Source of the DNA: Hyaloscypha bicolor E
Lineage: Eukaryota > Ascomycota > Leotiomycetes > Helotiales > Hyaloscyphaceae
Direction of reading: 5' to 3'
Length of the DNA: 64,000 bases
Assembly (NCBI RefSeq): GCF_002865645.1
Contig: NW_020194541.1
Location: 227,181-291,180 of the forward strand
Shown here: positions 14,701 to 28,455 of the stretch, in pieces
How the letters are laid out: each line of letters opens with the position of its first letter
How positions within the stretch are numbered: the stretch's first letter is position 1
Notes under the pieces: model-generated
Told to the model about the DNA's origin: nothing
The model's database searches: none
What the model saw: only the letters and a program-made list of their open reading frames with translations
Program-made: the position numbers and the translations under genes

Positions 14701-15404
14701 TTATAATAATAAAAATAAAAATATTTAAAGAAGTAATTATTAACTTATTTTTTTAATAAAACTTAAAAATAAGCCTTTAGTATTTTATAGCTTATTTTTC
14801 CAAAATTATACTTTTAATAAAGCTTAATTATTATATATATAATAAGGAAATATTTATTATAATATAAGTATTAAAGAAATAAAAAACTAAGCTAAAAAGC
14901 CTTTAAAATATTTCTTTTAAAATCTATTCTAATTATTATATTTTAAAATACTTTATAATTATTAAAAAGCTTTTTTTTACTAAACTAAATAAGCTAAGTT
15001 CTTATTTTATTATTATTTTGAAAAATTAAATAAAGTAAATATTTAAAGCCAAATTAAAAAAAAAGTTATAAATTCAAGTACTTTTCCTTAAAAATAAGAT
15101 TAATTTAGAGATTATTTATAACTTATAGCTTATAGTAATACTTTATAAAATCGGCTTATTTAATTCAAAATTCCGGTTTAAAAATCAAGTATATATTAAA
15201 AATCTTTTAAAAAAGTATATTTTTATTAAAGATATAATTTTCCTAAAAAAAGATATTTCCTTAGAAGTTTTATTAGTAGCTTTTATTATAATTACTTTTA
15301 TAAAAGTATTATTAAAAACTTTTATTAAATATAATAGCTTATAATTAATAAATAAGATTTTATAAAATAATTATATATTATTAAATCTAGAAAAGTATAA
15401 TGAA
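11800..15404 (+). pseudogene. Ty3/gypsy gag-pro-RT remnant G, truncated
   Basis: Decayed gypsy element on the plus strand. A Gag-like region is followed by a degraded zinc knuckle (~12,640-12,740, reading YFNYNKFGYYIKYYLLRYNK), a protease-like stretch (~12,860-13,100) and reverse transcriptase (~13,900-14,450), where the block FYINFYYLNNII and the later KYNIL..GLINSLAIYQYYINNIL match the gypsy RT core. RNase H-like sequence follows to about 15,050. Integrase and both LTRs are absent. The right end is cut by the LTR of element E, and G does not resume beyond E. The start is approximate. Confidence 0.65.
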
Positions 15405-15699
15405 TATATATAATAGTATATAAACAGGTATTAGATATTGCGGATCTAGTTTCCTATTTTGGATATAGCTTGCGATCGGAATTATATGGATTATATGGGA
15501 TTTCCTAATTAAGTAAAGAGCTTCATATACCTGGCTAAATACTAGGGAATATATAGGAAGACACTCCTAGCTTTGGAAAGGGGTATTAATTAGTCTTTTA
15601 TTAGAATTAATTCTTGGAATTAGTTATACTTATAAGTATTACTCTATAGCTTATTTATCTTAATTATTTATATATTACCCTGCTATTATATATCTTATA
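15405..15699 (+). repeat. 5' LTR of chromovirus E
   Basis: 295 bp, same length as the 3' LTR. It begins TATATATAATAG (TG decayed to TA) and ends CTTATA. It keeps more G/C than the 3' copy, for example TTGCGGATCTAG against TTATAAATCTAG. Confidence 0.88.
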
Positions 15700-15779
15700 T
15701 TCTAATTAATCTAACCTTTGGAAAGTAGTTTATTATAAGGTAATTAAGCTATTAATAAATAAAACTATTAATAGCTAGA

Positions 15780-18700
15780 ATATTAACTAGGAAAAGCGCC
15801 TCTATTACTACTAGAGTAATCTAGTTAGATATCCAAAAGAGTATCTAGTTAGCTACTCTAGCTATTACCTAATTAGAAAAAGGAAGTAGAACTTAGATAT
15901 CCCCAGAACTAGCTAGTAGGATAATAATAATAGAGAAGCTAGCGGCGGCTTATTATTATATTACTAAGTTAGAAGTAAAGATATAATAGAGAAAGAATCT
16001 AAAAAAGCTAGAAGCTTAGATTTACTATCTTAAAAATATTCAAATACCTATTATAAAACCTATTATATTACTAGTAGTATATTTAGTTTATAGGGCTCCA
16101 AAAACCCGAGAATTACTAACTTATAAAAGGAAAAGTATTAAGAAAGCCCAGGACTTCTTTTATTAGGTAAAGCTAAAGTAATATAAAAATAGTAGAATTA
16201 TCTAGGCTATAAATATAGTAAAAGTTATATATTATACTTTCTATTTTGAGAATATAGCCAGGAATATCTAGAAATATAAGAAATAATTAGTAAGTATTAA
16301 TATTATAGATTAGGAAACCTTTATTAAGTTTATAAAAGATTTTATCTTAGATCCAGAAAATTATAGTAATAATACCCTTACTAAGTTTAAGAATATAAAA
16401 TAATAGCTAGGCTAGAGTATCTAAAGCTTTATATCTTACTTAGATAGCCTATTAGATAACTTGGGATATACGGGTTTACTATAAGAGTAAAATAACTTAT
16501 TTAGTAGCTTAAGGCAGGAGATTCGGAACGAGATTAATTACTAAAAAAATATTTTATAAGAAAGAAAGAAGCTTATCTTTATAACTATAAGAGTTAAGAA
16601 TAACTTAAACCTATTTATATAACGGGAATATAATAATAACCTAATAAGATAATAAAAAGAAAAAAACTAGAGAAAAAAGAAAAGAGATAATAAAAAAAAG
16701 TAAAAAAGAAATATATTTCTATTATAAGATTCGTATAACCGGAGTAATAAAGGCATAGTAATAGGGTCTAATATAGTACCCGTATTAGGATTTATAAGAC
16801 TAGTTATAACTTGCTTTACTTACTAGAAAAAGAATTATTATATTACTACTTACCCAAATCGGGAGAAACCGACTTACTATAACTATAATAAGTCTAGTTA
16901 TAAAATATATAAGTACCTAGAACTAAAGAAGCCAGGAAATAAGTATATTCTATAATAGTTATACTTATTTATATTATAAAGAATATAGTTTCTAAAACGA
17001 AAATAGTAATTAAGATTACTATTAAGATAAGAAAAGATAAGTATAAAGTTAGAATATTAGTTAATTCGGGTATAAAAGCTAATTATATAAAAAGAAAGCT
17101 AGCTTTAGATATAGGTATTCCGTTAATATTAAGAATAACTTCCTTAATCTTACTAGAGGAAAAAAAAATCTATTTATATAAAGATTATATTCTTGGGATT
17201 ATTACTAAGAATATATTAGGGAACTAAAGGAAAGCTAATATATATTTTATATTATATGATTTTAATCTAAACTATATTAATATAATACTTGAATTCCTAT
17301 AGCTTTACTAGATTAATTCCCTAATTTCCTTTAGGGAAGTAATATAAAAATACCAGATTTAATTATAAAAGATTAAAGTTCTAAATACTAGAAAGTTTAC
17401 TAAAATAGTAAAATATAAGATATATATTTTTCTATTAACTATCTATTCTATAATAAATAATTAAAGAATTACTACTATTACTATAAACGGGATAGCTATA
17501 TTTCTCAAGAAATATTAGAACCTTTTCCGAGTATTTTCTATAGAGGCTATAGATATACTATCCGACTATTATATAATAAAGTATTATATAGATCTAGAAC
17601 CAGGATCCTAACTACTATATAGTCTTATATATACTTTATTAGAAAAAGAGCTTAAAGTTCTTTAAGAATATCTTAATACTAGCTTAAAGAAAAAATAAAT
17701 CTATTATTTTACTAGCCTAGCTAGTATCCTAATTATATTTATTCTAAAGAAAAAAGGCAATCTATATCTATATATTAATTACCGGGATCTAAATAGAATT
17801 ATTATTAAGAACTAGATACTATTACTACTTATTAGTAAAATAATAGATAGGCTTTATAAAATAAAGATATATATAAAGCTAGACTTAAAAAATACTTACT
17901 ATTAGTTATAAATCCGGGAAAATAATAAATAAAAAACAGTATTTCGAATATATTATAAATATTTTAAGTACTATATTATATTCTTTAAACTCTCTAATAC
18001 TTTGGTAATATTTCAGGTATATATTAATTATATATTAGTAGGCCTTATAAATATTATTTATATAGTCTATTTAGATAATATTTTAATTTATTTAGAAAAC
18101 CCAGAATAATATATAGTAGTAGTCTAATATATATTTAAGTAATTATAATAATACTAGCTCTTTATAAACTTAGTAAAATATAAGTTTAATATAAAAAGAA
18201 TAAAGTTCCTAGAATTTATAATTAGCCCAGATAATATAGAAATAGAAATAAGCCAGGTTATAGCTATTAGGGAATAGCCGGCCCTAAAGAATAATATCCG
18301 GGAAATTTAAGTATTCCTGGGTTTTACTAACTTTTACTAGAGGTTTATTTATAGATACTTTAGAATAGTAAAAAGGTTAACTAATTTATTAAAAACTAGT
18401 AAAAATCTATAATATTATTTAGCTAGATAAATGAGATAAATAAGGCTTTTAAAAAGCTATAAATTATATTTATAATAGTACTAATTCTTTATTATTTTAA
18501 TTTAGCCTTAAAAATTTATATAAAAATAAAAATTTTAGGATTTATAATTATAGATATAATTTCCTAGCTCTTTAATAAAAAAATAAAAGCCAGGTAATAT
18601 CCTATTACTTTCTATTTAAAAAAGATAACTATAATTAAAAATAAATATAAGATATATAATTCTAAACTTTTAGCTATTATTCTAGTATTCTATACTTAGT

Positions 18701-20620
18701 AATATTACCTAATATATATCCGGTATACTATTATTATTAAAATAGATTATAATAACTTAAAATACTTTATAACTAAGAAAAAGCTAAATAGTTAATAGAT
18801 AAAATAAGTAAAGAAGCTAGCTATTTTTAACTTCGTTTTAAAGTACTAGCCGGAATATAGTAACCCTACTAATAGGCTATTAAGAAGGCTAGACTTTATA
18901 GCAAATATAAAAGAAAATACTTTACTATTTATATTTTATAATAAGTTATAGAATATAGAATAAAGAACCTTATAAATAATAATAATAGAATACTATACTA
19001 TTCCTATAATACTATAATATAAGGCCCAGGAAAAAGAAAATAAATATTCTTTAATTAGCAAGATACTAAGGAATTCCGAAAAAAAAAATCTATTTTAGTA
19101 ATAAAATAGTACTAGAAATATTACTACTTAAGCCTATTACTAATATAGCTAGTTATAAATAGTATATATTACGAATTCTAGCTATATAAGTAGCTGGGTC
19201 CGAAATAGTATATAAGAAAAGTAAAGAAATATTACTTAAACTACTATTATAGTACTAAAGGCTTAATCTATTAGTATAATACTAATAGTATAAATAGTTC
19301 TTAAAAGAAATTTTTACTAAAGCTATTAAGACTTAAGAACTTAATATATCTAGGTTATTAAAATATCGGGATACTATTTATATACTAAATAAGCCGGCTC
19401 TTAAAGAAAAATTACTATAAGCTAATTATAATAATCCTATAAGTAAGTATTTTAGTACTAGTAAAATACTAGAGATTCTCTAGAGAAAGTACTTCTAGTA
19501 AAGTATAAGAAAAAATATAAAAAACTATATTAGAACTTGTCCTATATATTAATAGACTAAGATAAAGAAATATTTATTATATAGTATACTTAATTTATTT
19601 CTTTTCTTTTCTAAGCTATAGTAAGAAATTACTATAGACTTTATTATAGGACTATTTCCTTTTAGGTTTTATAGTAAGATATATAATTCTATACTTATTA
19701 TTATTAATAAGTATATAAAAATAATATAATATATTTCAATTACTAAAAAAATCTCGGCTTCTGAGTTAGTAAAGCTATTTATATATTATATTATTAAAGA
19801 CTTTGGTATATTTATAGGTATAATCTCTAATAAAGAATTTATCTTTATAAGCAAGTTCTAGTTAAGTCTATACTTTTACTTAAAGATTTAATAATAGCTA
19901 AGTATAGTATTCTATTCGTAAACTAATAAATAAATAAAGAATCTAAACCAAACTTTAGAATAATACTTAAGATATTATACTAGCTATTAGTAAAATAACT
20001 AGATAATAAAGCTTATTCTTATAAAATTCATATATAATAATTCCATATATTTAATAATAGAAATATTTCTATTCTATATCTTATATAAATTTCATTCTAA
20101 TATTAAATTATATATTAAGAATAATATTTCAGAAAAAAAAGTATTAGTAATATAAGAAAGAATATAAAAGATTTAAGTAAAACGGAAAATACTAGAAAAA
20201 TAATAATAAGAAGTAGTAAATATATAGAAAAAGTACTATAATAAGAAATATATTAATAAAAAGTTTAAGGTATATAATAAAGTTATACTTTATATAAAAA
20301 ATATTTAATAGCTATAATCTAATATAAAGCTAATAAATAAATATCTCGGCCCCTTTAAAGTTCTAGAAATTATAGAAATATATAAATAGGTATATTATTT
20401 GGAATTACTATTATTATATTAGATCTATAATATTTTTTATATTTCTTTCTTAAAACTATAATATTTGCAAGCTAGTACTATAGTAAAACTAGAATTAGTT
20501 AAGATTAAGGGCAAAAAGAAATTCGAAGTAAAATCTATTATAGCCTATAAGAAAAATAGAAAAGAAAGAAAGTATCTTATTTATTAGAAAAGCTATTTAC
20601 TAGTAAATAATATATAGGAA
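15780..20620 (+). pseudogene. chromovirus E gag-pol remnant
   Basis: Gag lies at about 15,780-16,950 with degraded zinc-knuckle motifs near 16,800-16,930 (NREKPTYYNYNKSSYKIYK). Reverse transcriptase spans about 17,600-18,420: the blocks LYLYINYRDLNRIIIKN, IKLDLKNTYYQLQI and YLDNILIY are clear, the last with the second catalytic Asp of YLDD changed to Asn, the G-to-A change RIP makes. RNase H follows to about 18,900 and integrase runs about 19,340-20,100. The chromodomain begins near 20,500 (KNRKERKYLIYQKSYLL) and is cut by element F at 20,624. Many in-frame stops. Confidence 0.85.
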
Positions 20621-20624
20621 CTAC
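20620..20624 (+). repeat. target-site duplication of F, left
   Basis: ACTAC immediately before the F 5' LTR; the right copy is ATTAC (28,451-28,455), one RIP-type transition away. Confidence 0.75.
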
Positions 20625-20922
20625 TATAATATATATAAAATCACACGTAACTTAAAAACATATAATAAATCTCGGATATTACGGGTATTAATTAGGGAGT
20701 TTAGTAGCCCTTTAATATCTTAACTAACTATTATTTATATTATATATATTAGGCTTATAAATTACTAATTATATATATACTATTAGGGCCTCCTATTTAA
20801 AAAGAGCTTCCCTGGACCTTATAAGAGAAATAGAGATTAGTTCTATACTAAATTTAATACTATAGTTTTATAATATACTAATTTATTTTATTATCTTATT
20901 ACTTACTAATAAATATCTTATA
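20625..20922 (+). repeat. 5' LTR of chromovirus F
   Basis: 298 bp. It starts TATAATATATATAAAATC, matching TGTAATATATGCAGGGTC of the less mutated solo LTR after RIP-type transitions, and ends CTTATA. Confidence 0.92.
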
Positions 20923-20989
20923 AGCTAATCTCTTTATCTTTAAAAAAAATAGTTTAATAAGTAATTATATTTTAAAATCTATAAAATAT

Positions 20990-23900
20990 ATAATCCCTTA
21001 CTAAAGCTATTTTTATAGAGAAAGTTAAATAGATTAACCCTAATATAAGTAATAGTAAAGGCTTATCTAATACTTTTAATAGGACTTTTTAGAAGCCTTT
21101 AAGAGTTAGTAATAATAATATAAATAATTCCAGTAATAATTAAGATACCGAGATTAATACCCGAATTACTATTACCCAAGCTATAGAATAGGGCTTATAT
21201 ACTAAAATTAAAGTATTCTAATAAAAGCAAGAATTAGTAGATATAATTAATTAATATATCCTATAATTAGAGTAATATAAAAATACCCTTAGGAATACCT
21301 TATAGTTTACTATATCTTATAGAAACTTTATTTATAAGTCTATATTATTTTCCTTAGTAATTCCTACTAGGGAACTTCCTAAAATAAAATTAGAACCTAT
21401 TTCCTTTTCTAATATAATAAGCTTTAAGAATAATCTTAATACTATTTATTAAAAGCTACTATATAATATCTTAAAGATATATTTGAATTAAGAAAAGCTT
21501 CTTAAGATCCAGATATCTAATTTATATTATGGAAAGTCTCTTAAGAAATAAAGAACATTTATATCCTTTTAGAAAGCAATTTTTAGAATCTAACCTTAGA
21601 CTTATAATAAATACTCTTCTAGAATTAACTCTATTATAAATATCTTTAGAAATAAATCTTATAATATTTGGGAGGTTATAATAAAGTAAAGCCCACTATT
21701 ATATAAGGTCTATTAGGAGTAATTTAAGGCCTACTTAGCTAATATATTTCAAGTACCTCAAACCTATTAATAAGATATCTTTAAAAAACTCTGAGATCTT
21801 TATTAGAAAAATAATAAGATAATTACTAAATTATATATTTGGATAATTAGTCTTAAAATTAACTAGGACCTATATTTTAAAAAGAACCAGGTCCGGACTC
21901 TTAATATTACTTTATTTAATTATAAGACTCATTAAATACTTATATTTATTTTCTTAGGAAATAAGGTAATATTTATTTCTAAGTAATTTAAGAAAGCTCA
22001 GAAAGTAAAGTATATTATTTATCCTAAATTAAGAAAAGTAAAAACGGGGGAATCTAATAAAAATAACTTTGTTCCCAAAAACCCTAACTTAGTAAATTCT
22101 AATTTATAAGGCTATTAAAAAAGAAAAAATAAGTTCTAAAGATTATATAAAAAATCTTTAGGTAATACTTTAATTTCTTTAAGGCCTTAATAAAGTACTA
22201 GTTCTATTTCAGGTATGATTTATTAGATTTATAAATAGAAAAAACATTTCTTAGAAAATATAAAGTATTTTAAGTATACTAAATAGGCTTAGTAGAACCC
22301 TAATAAGGCCAAAATTATAGAAAAGTTAAGGCGTTTATAAAAGCAAATTAATATTATAATTATAAAAAAGTATTCTAAAAAAGACCCTTCTAAGAAATAG
22401 GGAAAAGAGAAAGCCAAATCTTAAATATTAATAATTCTAGCTATAATAAAAAAAATATATAACTTTATATAACTATTTAAGCAAGATTAATATAGCTAGA
22501 AATAGGTATCTTAAAGATATATAATAGACTTAGTAATACCGGATCAGATTATAACTTTCTTAATAATAATTAGGCTTAAAGCCAAAGCTTTATTACCTTA
22601 GCTAAATATAACCAAAAATTTATAACCTTTTATAGGAACTAATTTAAAATCTATTAAACCTATAATCTTAAGATATTTATTATAAATAATTATAATAAGA
22701 TATATTCTTTTAAGCTCCGGTTCTATAAATATAAGAATATTAGCTCTTATAGCCTCGTTTTTGGTATAGAATTTTATAAAGTAACTTTTATATAATATAT
22801 AGACTATATTAAGAAATAAGAAATATATATACTTATATAGCCTAATAATATTAAGATCCTAATATTAAAAGAATTTAGTAAGGAGCTTAACTAGTACCCT
22901 AAGCTAGTACCTCAAGTCTTATTCTTAACTAAAGGCAAATATAACTATTCTAGATAATAGGCTTTATATATTTATAATAATTACTAGGTCTTTACTTTAT
23001 TATATAGTTCTAATAATACTAAATAAAAGTTTTTAATATAGCAAATTAATACCTTCTAAAAAGGGGCCTTAGAAGTGCCTATTTACTTCTGGGATAATAA
23101 ATATAAAGACTTCTTAGAGGTTTTTAATCCTAATAAAGCTTTAGAACTTCCTAATCTTAGTAATATTAAATACTTTATTAATATAAATAGTATAGTCCCA
23201 TATAGGCCTTTATATAATCTATTAGAGACCTAACTAGAAATATTATATTTATATTTATAGGATATGCTTTATAAATATTAGATAAGGCCTAATAAAAGCC
23301 TAGTAAGAATACTTATTCTTTTTATTTCTAAGAAAAATAAAGAACTATATTTTTATATTAATTATTATAGACTTAACTAAGTTATAATTAAGAATTAGTA
23401 TCTACTTCCTCTTATTAATAAGACTCTTAACTAGCTCTAAAAAGCCAAGATTTTTATAAAGCTAGATCTTAAAAATATATATTATTAGATAAAAATTTAT
23501 AAAAAATATAAGTAAAAGACGGCTTTTAGGACCTATTATAACTATTTTAAATATCTTATAATACCTTTTAGACTAGCTAATATACTAGCCATATTTTAAG
23601 TATATATTAATATTATATTTATAAAACTTCTGGATTATTTCATAATTATTTATTTAGATAATATTCTTATTTACTTCCGAAATAAAAATAAATACTATAA
23701 TTATATTTACTAGATACTTACTAGGTTATATAAAAATAACCTATTTTATAAACTTAGTAAATATGAGTTTAATATTAAGGAAATCGAATTTTTAGGCTTT
23801 CTTATTAGAATAAAAAATATTTATATAAATCCTAAATAGGTCTATAGTATTATTAAATAGCTAGAACCAGAATTATTCTATAATATTTAAATATTTCTTA

Positions 23901-26380
23901 GATTTACTAATTTCTATTATAGGTTTATTTACTATTACTCTCAGGTAACTATAGGCTTAATAGACTTTTTAAAAGAAATAGAAAAGGGCCGGAAATCCGG
24001 TTCCTTTATATAAATAAATAAAGTAACTAAAAGCTTTAAGACTTTAAAAAAAGCTTTTATTATAATACTTATTCTAGTCTATTTTGATTTTTTTAAGAAG
24101 ATTTATATTAAAACTAATATATTAAAATTCGTAATTACTAGTACTATTTTATAATAAGTTAATCCTAATAATAGCCCAAAAAAATACTAGTATCTAGTAA
24201 TATTCTAGTCCCGGAAATTCTCCGGAGCCAAATATAACTATAGTACCTATAATAAAAAACTACTTATAATTATTAAAGCCTTTAAGTATTAGTACTATTA
24301 CCTTAAAAAGTTCAGGTTTATAATTAAGGTTATTATAGACTATAATAATCTCTAATACTTTATAGAAATAAAATATCTAGAAAGCTATTAAATATATTAG
24401 GTAATATATCTTATAATATATAATTTTAATATTATTTACTATAGAAATACCTTAAACCTAGTAAATAGACCTAGTAAAAAACCTAATTATAAAAAAGATC
24501 CTATTAATATAACTTGGCTTCTGATCTTTTAGAATAAGTTAAAAAAAGCTTTTATAATTATAATTTAGAGATTCTTATAAATATCTAAAGAGTTCCCTCT
24601 TTAGAATAGATATTATTTAATATTTATTATATTTATAATAGCTAAGAAGAAATATTTATTATAAAATAAATAAATAAATTATTTTATAGATCTCTTAACT
24701 ATAGAATTAGTTAAGAAACAAGATATAGGGAAATACCTTAAAGGCTTTATTATTATAGCTAAAGTAATAGAAATATCTATAATTATATTATTTAATAAAA
24801 TTAAAGACTTCTCGGTTTCCCGAGTTTTTAAATTAGATAGTTATAAATATCTAATTCCTTATATATAAATATATATAGTTACTAAAAAAGCTATAGTACT
24901 AGCCCTTTTATTTAAATTTCTTCTGGATATTATCTAGGTAATTTAAAGAAATAATTCTTAATATTAAAATATTATAAAATAAAGGCTTAGTAAGAAAGAT
25001 ATTAAGGAAAAAGAAATCTAGAAAAATAATTCGAGCTTATTTAAATATTATTCAAGAATTATTATACCTAATAATTTCGCTTTATATTAAGAAGTTATAA
25101 AGCTTTATTATAATAATCTAATAACTAAATATTATAGAATAAAGAAAACTTTTAAGTTCCTTAGAAAGTTCTAGTATTAAGAAAATATAAAAAGAGATAT
25201 TTATAATTATTATTAAGAATATAATATTTACTAGAGAATTAAGGTAAAAAAACATTTATTATATAATCTATTTAGTAATTTACTATAGCCTAAGAAATCC
25301 TAGAATAAGATCTTTATAGATTTTATTATAGGTCTATTATTATATAAAAACCTAATAAGAAATCCCGATTTTAATATAATTCTTATAATTATTAATTAGT
25401 ATTCTAAAATAGTAAGATATATTATATATTATAAAACTATTAACTTTCTAAAGCTTATTAAAATTATATAGGAATATGTTTTCTTAATTTTTAACTCTTC
25501 TAATAAAATTATTTCTAATTAAGAAATAGTATTTACTAGCTAGTTCTAGTCTGCTTTTTACTTTTATTTAATATATAAATAGTATTTAAGTATAGCTTAT
25601 TATTCTTAAATAAATAATTAGATAAAAAGGCAGAACCAGATTTTAGAATATTATCTAAGATATTATTATAATACCTAAAAAAATAACTAGTTTAAAAAGT
25701 TATTTTTTATAGAATTTATATATAATAACTCAAAATATTAGGTTTTATAAGATATATCTTTCTATATATATTATAAATACTACTCTTAATTTTTATAGAA
25801 TCCTAAAAATAGAATTATAAAAAAGGTACTAGCTATATATAAAAGGCTAGAAATTCTTAAAATAAAGTAAAAAAAACTTAAGAATTTATAATATTATATA
25901 TAAAATAATTAGGAAACCTATTATAATAAGTACTAGTTAGCTAAATATTACTTTAAAGAAGCCTAGATAATACTATTAATAAGAAATATTAAACTTAAGA
26001 TAAGAAAGCTTAAGCCAAAATTTATAAATCTATTTAGGATCCTTAAATATATTAGTAATTTAATATATAAGTTAGAATTACTAAATATATATAATTATTT
26101 ATATCTAATTTTCTATATTTCTTTTTTTTAAAAATATATAATAAAAAAGAATTAGAAGCTATATTTATATTTCTCTAAAGAATTTCTGAAATTAGTAAAT
26201 AATAATAAAGAATAAGAATAAGAAATAGAAGCTATTATTAATTATTAATAAGATAATAAAAATAAAAAGTAATAGTATTTAATTAAATAGAAAGCCTAGT
26301 CTAAAAATTATAATATCTAATTACTTACTTTCTTTAACCTTAAAAATTCTAAGAAACTTCTGAAATTATATAACTAAAAT
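20990..26380 (+). pseudogene. chromovirus F gag-pol remnant
   Basis: Plus-strand polyprotein remnant. Gag lies at about 21,000-22,450. Reverse transcriptase (~23,230-23,900) shows INYYRLNQVIIKN, IFIKLDLKNIYY and IIIYLDNILIYF, again with YLDD mutated to YLDN. RNase H is about 24,000-24,420. Integrase (~25,040-25,760) includes the NHxxK-like ITKYYR.KKTF start and DFIIGLLL. A chromodomain is visible at about 26,225-26,360 (IEAIINY.QDNKNKKQQYLIK, then FNLKNSKKLLKLYN). Frequent TAG/TAA stops make it inactive. Confidence 0.83.
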
Positions 26381-26399
26381 TATAGCTTAGAATCCAAAA

Positions 26400-28050
26400 C
26401 TATCTTTTAATAATTTTTTAAGATTAAAAAGAATTCTGAATTACTAAGAAAAAGGCTATTTAAAAGAAAAAAAGAACCTAAATAGCTAAGAAAAGATCTA
26501 GAATAATAATAGAAATACTTTTTCCCTAAGTTTTTTATTTATAAAAGTTTTCTAGGGTTTTATTAAGGCTTATAAAAATTATATTTAAATTATTAGAAAA
26601 AGATTTAGAATTAAAAAAGATTTATTATAAATAAATTAGCTATAGGTATTTTAAATAAATAAACTCTAATTCCTATAAATTCCTAATTCCTAAAATAAAA
26701 ATACTAAATACTAGTTCTATTTAGGACTTAGTAAAGAATTAGCTAATATTCTCTAAAATCCGCTTATCTCTTAATAGGATATAATTATACTATAATAATA
26801 TTAGTATTAAGAATATTAAAAGAAATAAGTAAGAAACTTATAATAGCTATATATATTTTATAAAAAGCCTGAATTTTTAAAGTCAGGTCTTAAATAGTTA
26901 TAAATATTATATTATTAGTATTTAAAATACTAGTAATAAACTATTTAGTAATCTTAATAATAAGCTTAATAATAAGATTAATATTTTAAAAATAGATATT
27001 ATAATATTCTTTTAAGAAATTAATAAATACCTAAATATATTAGAAAAAACTTATCTTTAGGATACTAATTCAAATAATATTATTATTTATCTTATTAAGA
27101 TAAGAAAAAGAATTCCGAAGTTTATTAGTATTTTTCTAGTCTTTAAAAACCTAATTAATAGTATTATTCTTATTAGTATAATATTATTTAGGATATATTT
27201 TAAGAAATTTCTTAAAAATTATAATAGTATTTTCCCAGAACTAGTAAGCCTCTAATAAGTAATAAGGAATCTAAAATTATATTAGCTTTAATAAATATTA
27301 AAGCTAAAGAACTTACTAATATATAAGATTTAGAACCCTTATTATAATAGTTATAATTCTTTTTACTAGATACTATAGTATATAAGATAAAAAGATTAAT
27401 AAGTAAATACTTAAAATATTTCAAGTATTTACTAGTAATAGAAAAGAAAGCTATAAAATTACTTTTATACTTATTATTATAAAAACGAATAATAAAGCCA
27501 GAAGAAAATATTATAGAATTAATTAAAAATAATTAAAGAAAACTTAGAGAAAAATAGAAAAAGAGGCTAGAAAATAATAATAGAAAAAGTTATATATATA
27601 ATTATTAGAAAGAAAGAAAGTATATAGTAATATAAAAAGGTTCTTTTATAGAAATAAAAAACTACCTGGATTAATTACTAGTTTTTATACTAGTCCTAAT
27701 TAGAAACTAGTATAACTAATTAATATATATTTCTAGAAGCCCGCAAATAATTTCTAGGACCTTAGAAACATTTATATAGGTTTCTTATATAAATATTTAT
27801 TAAATACTTTTTATATAACTATTTAGATTATTCTAATACGAGATCTAATAAGTAATATTAATTTTATAGAATAGTACCTTAATACTTTAGATTAAGCTAA
27901 TTAGAATACTTAGATCCCAAACGAAATTATAATTACTAGCTAGCTCCTATATTTGGAATATAATTACTTTTTTATTTATTTATTTAGCCCTAATCTAATT
28001 AGATAATTTTTATATTTATTATTTAAATTATATTAGTAAAACTACCTCCT
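26400..28050 (+). pseudogene. post-chromodomain ORF remnant in F
   Basis: Between the chromodomain and the 3' LTR there are about 1.7 kb of sense-strand coding-like sequence rich in charged residues, best at 26,440-26,640 (LRKRLFKRKKEPKQLRKDLE) and 27,440-28,020 (RKIEKEARK, KKLPGLITSF, NIYIGFLYKYLLNTFY). It carries RIP-type stops and frame breaks. No family recognised; elements C and E have unrelated-looking reading frames in the same place. Confidence 0.45.
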
Positions 28051-28152
28051 AAAATATTAGAAGTTTATATTAATTAAATAAATAATTAATTAAATATTTA
28101 TTAGGATAAATTAATAAATCTTGGGAATAAGATCCTAGGAAAGAAATATAAT

Positions 28153-28450
28153 TATAATATATATAGGATTATATATAACTTAAAGGCATATAATAAACCT
28201 CGGATATTATAGATATTAATTAGAGAATTCGATAGCTCTTTAATATTCTAACTAATTACTATTTATATTATATATATTAGGCTTATAAATTACTAATTAT
28301 ATATATATTATTAGGGCCTCCTATTTAGAGGGAGCTTCCCTAGACCTTATAGGAGGGATAAAGATTAGTTTTATACTAAATTTAATACTATAGTTTTATA
28401 ATATACTAATTTATTTTATTATCTTATTACCTACTAATAAATATCTTATA
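28153..28450 (+). repeat. 3' LTR of chromovirus F
   Basis: 298 bp, co-linear with the 5' LTR without indels; differences are transitions. Followed by ATTAC, the right target duplication. Confidence 0.92.
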
Positions 28451-28455
28451 ATTAC

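Larger units (their letters stand above)
20625..28450 (+). mobile_element. Ty3/gypsy chromovirus F, complete, nested in E
   Basis: A 7,826-bp element with two 298-bp LTRs (20,625-20,922 and 28,153-28,450) and a 5-bp target duplication ACTAC/ATTAC. It inserted in the chromodomain of element E: removing F and one duplication rejoins E in frame as NIWELLSNLENIAQEL, a recognisable chromodomain end. F must therefore be younger than E. Its coding regions are RIP-destroyed. A solo LTR of the same family lies at 32,022-32,319. Confidence 0.92.

Noticed and set aside
27212..27424. Minus-strand 70-codon ORF in element F
   Set aside because: Composition-driven hydrophobic frame antisense to RIPped coding-like sequence.
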